From an uncultured Rhizobiaceae group bacterium (GTDB taxonomy: Bacteria; Pseudomonadota; Alphaproteobacteria; Rhizobiales; Rhizobiaceae), in NCBI GenBank assembly GCA_905479965.1, contig CAJQOR010000210.1, positions 1 through 6,487 of the forward strand: a stretch of 6,487 nt of DNA, in the 5' to 3' direction. Positions 6,087-6,487 of this stretch are shown here, piece after piece. The position numbers and the translations under genes were made by a program. The notes beneath the pieces were generated by a model that was not told the DNA's origin, did not search any database, and was given only the letters and a program-made list of their open reading frames with translations. The stretch's first letter is position 1, and the number at the start of each line of letters is the position of its first letter.

Positions 6087-6091
6087 TAAAA

Positions 6092-6487
6092 ATGAATGTT
6101 TCAGATTTTTACCGTACAGAAGGTCTAAAAGCTGACGATGTCGAAATCGTGGTCACACTGCCGACATTTAAACGGCCTGAACAAGTGGTGCTCACGCTCA
6201 AGTCATTAGCTGCGCAGACTATTGATAGGGTTTTTGCGGTCATTGTGATGGATAATCATGATGATGCAGATGGAGCTGAAGCTTCAGCCAAATTTATGCG
6301 TGAGAATGGCCTGCAGGGTTTGGTGATCATTGCCCACGACCGGGGCAATTGTCATGCATATAATGCTGGTTGGGCAAAGGCACTTAAAGAATTTCCAAAA
6401 CTCAAATGGCTAGCGGTAATTGATGATGATGAAGTTGCTGATAAGAATTGGCTGCTCAACCATCTAAATACCTTGCAGAAGACAAAT
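6092..6487 (+). CDS. GT2 family glycosyltransferase, N-terminal part (runs off window)
   Basis: The visible 132 residues are the nucleotide-binding half of a GT-A inverting glycosyltransferase. They contain the opening strand VVTLPTFKRPEQVVLTLKSL (20-39, family pattern vviPtynRp..l...l.Sl) and VIVMDNHDD (50-58). GNCHAYNAGW follows at 85-94 (pattern gn.g.a.N.G), and the metal-binding DxD motif lies within VIDDDE (109-114). No signal peptide or membrane helix is seen in this part. The ATG at 6092 follows an in-frame TGA at 6047; no Shine-Dalgarno is visible, and TTG at 6077 is the only other likely start. The gene is divergent from the GT4-GT26-DUF6492 operon and probably adds a sugar to the same repeat unit. 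The C-terminal half, needed to judge specificity, is outside the window. Confidence 0.92.
   Translation, partial: MNVSDFYRTEGLKADDVEIVVTLPTFKRPEQVVLTLKSLAAQTIDRVFAVIVMDNHDDADGAEASAKFMRENGLQGLVIIAHDRGNCHAYNAGWAKALKEFPKLKWLAVIDDDEVADKNWLLNHLNTLQKTN

Overview
The window is part of a polysaccharide (exopolysaccharide or capsule type) biosynthesis and export locus. It most likely comes from an alphaproteobacterium, probably a Hyphomicrobiales/rhizobia-like species of moderate GC (low-to-mid 40s per cent by eye). This placement rests on protein style: an ExoP/GumC-type chain-length regulator, an apparent DUF6492 protein and a WecG/TagA-type transferase, all close to rhizobial relatives. It is inference, since no rRNA or marker gene is present. 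No mobile element, CRISPR array, tRNA or rRNA was seen.

Layout. Positions 1-1498 (minus, possibly from 1567, running off the left edge) hold an ExoP/GumC-type Wzz-domain co-polymerase. A 250-base divergent intergenic region follows. Positions 1818-3101 (plus) hold a Wzx-type flippase. A compact minus-strand operon comes next, reading right to left: a GT4-type glycosyltransferase (5951-4770), a GT26 WecG/TagA/CpsF transferase (4773-4015, overlapping the previous gene by 4 bases) and a DUF6492-like putative glycosyltransferase (4004-3126). After a 140-base divergent intergenic region, a GT2 glycosyltransferase starts at 6092 (plus) and runs off the right edge.

How the genes fit together. The cytoplasmic transferases (GT4, GT26, GT2 and probably the DUF6492-like protein) would build a repeat unit on undecaprenyl-PP. 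The flippase would move it across the inner membrane, and the ExoP-like protein would set chain length and couple to export. A Wzy polymerase, an initiating sugar-phosphate transferase and a Wza-type outer-membrane channel are expected for this pathway but are not in the window.

The most notable non-coding signal is an exact 10-mer, AACGACCCAA. It occurs three times (1568-1577, 1790-1799 and inverted at 6077-6086), always in the promoter/leader regions of divergent polysaccharide genes and never noticed inside a gene. Two copies lie directly next to a possible start codon. It is a candidate shared regulatory site. The same intergenic region holds a nested inverted repeat, a 10-bp palindrome, a CtrA-like box and a tiny upstream ORF. 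I found no clearly new protein system; the gene content is that of a conventional Wzx/Wzy-type locus.
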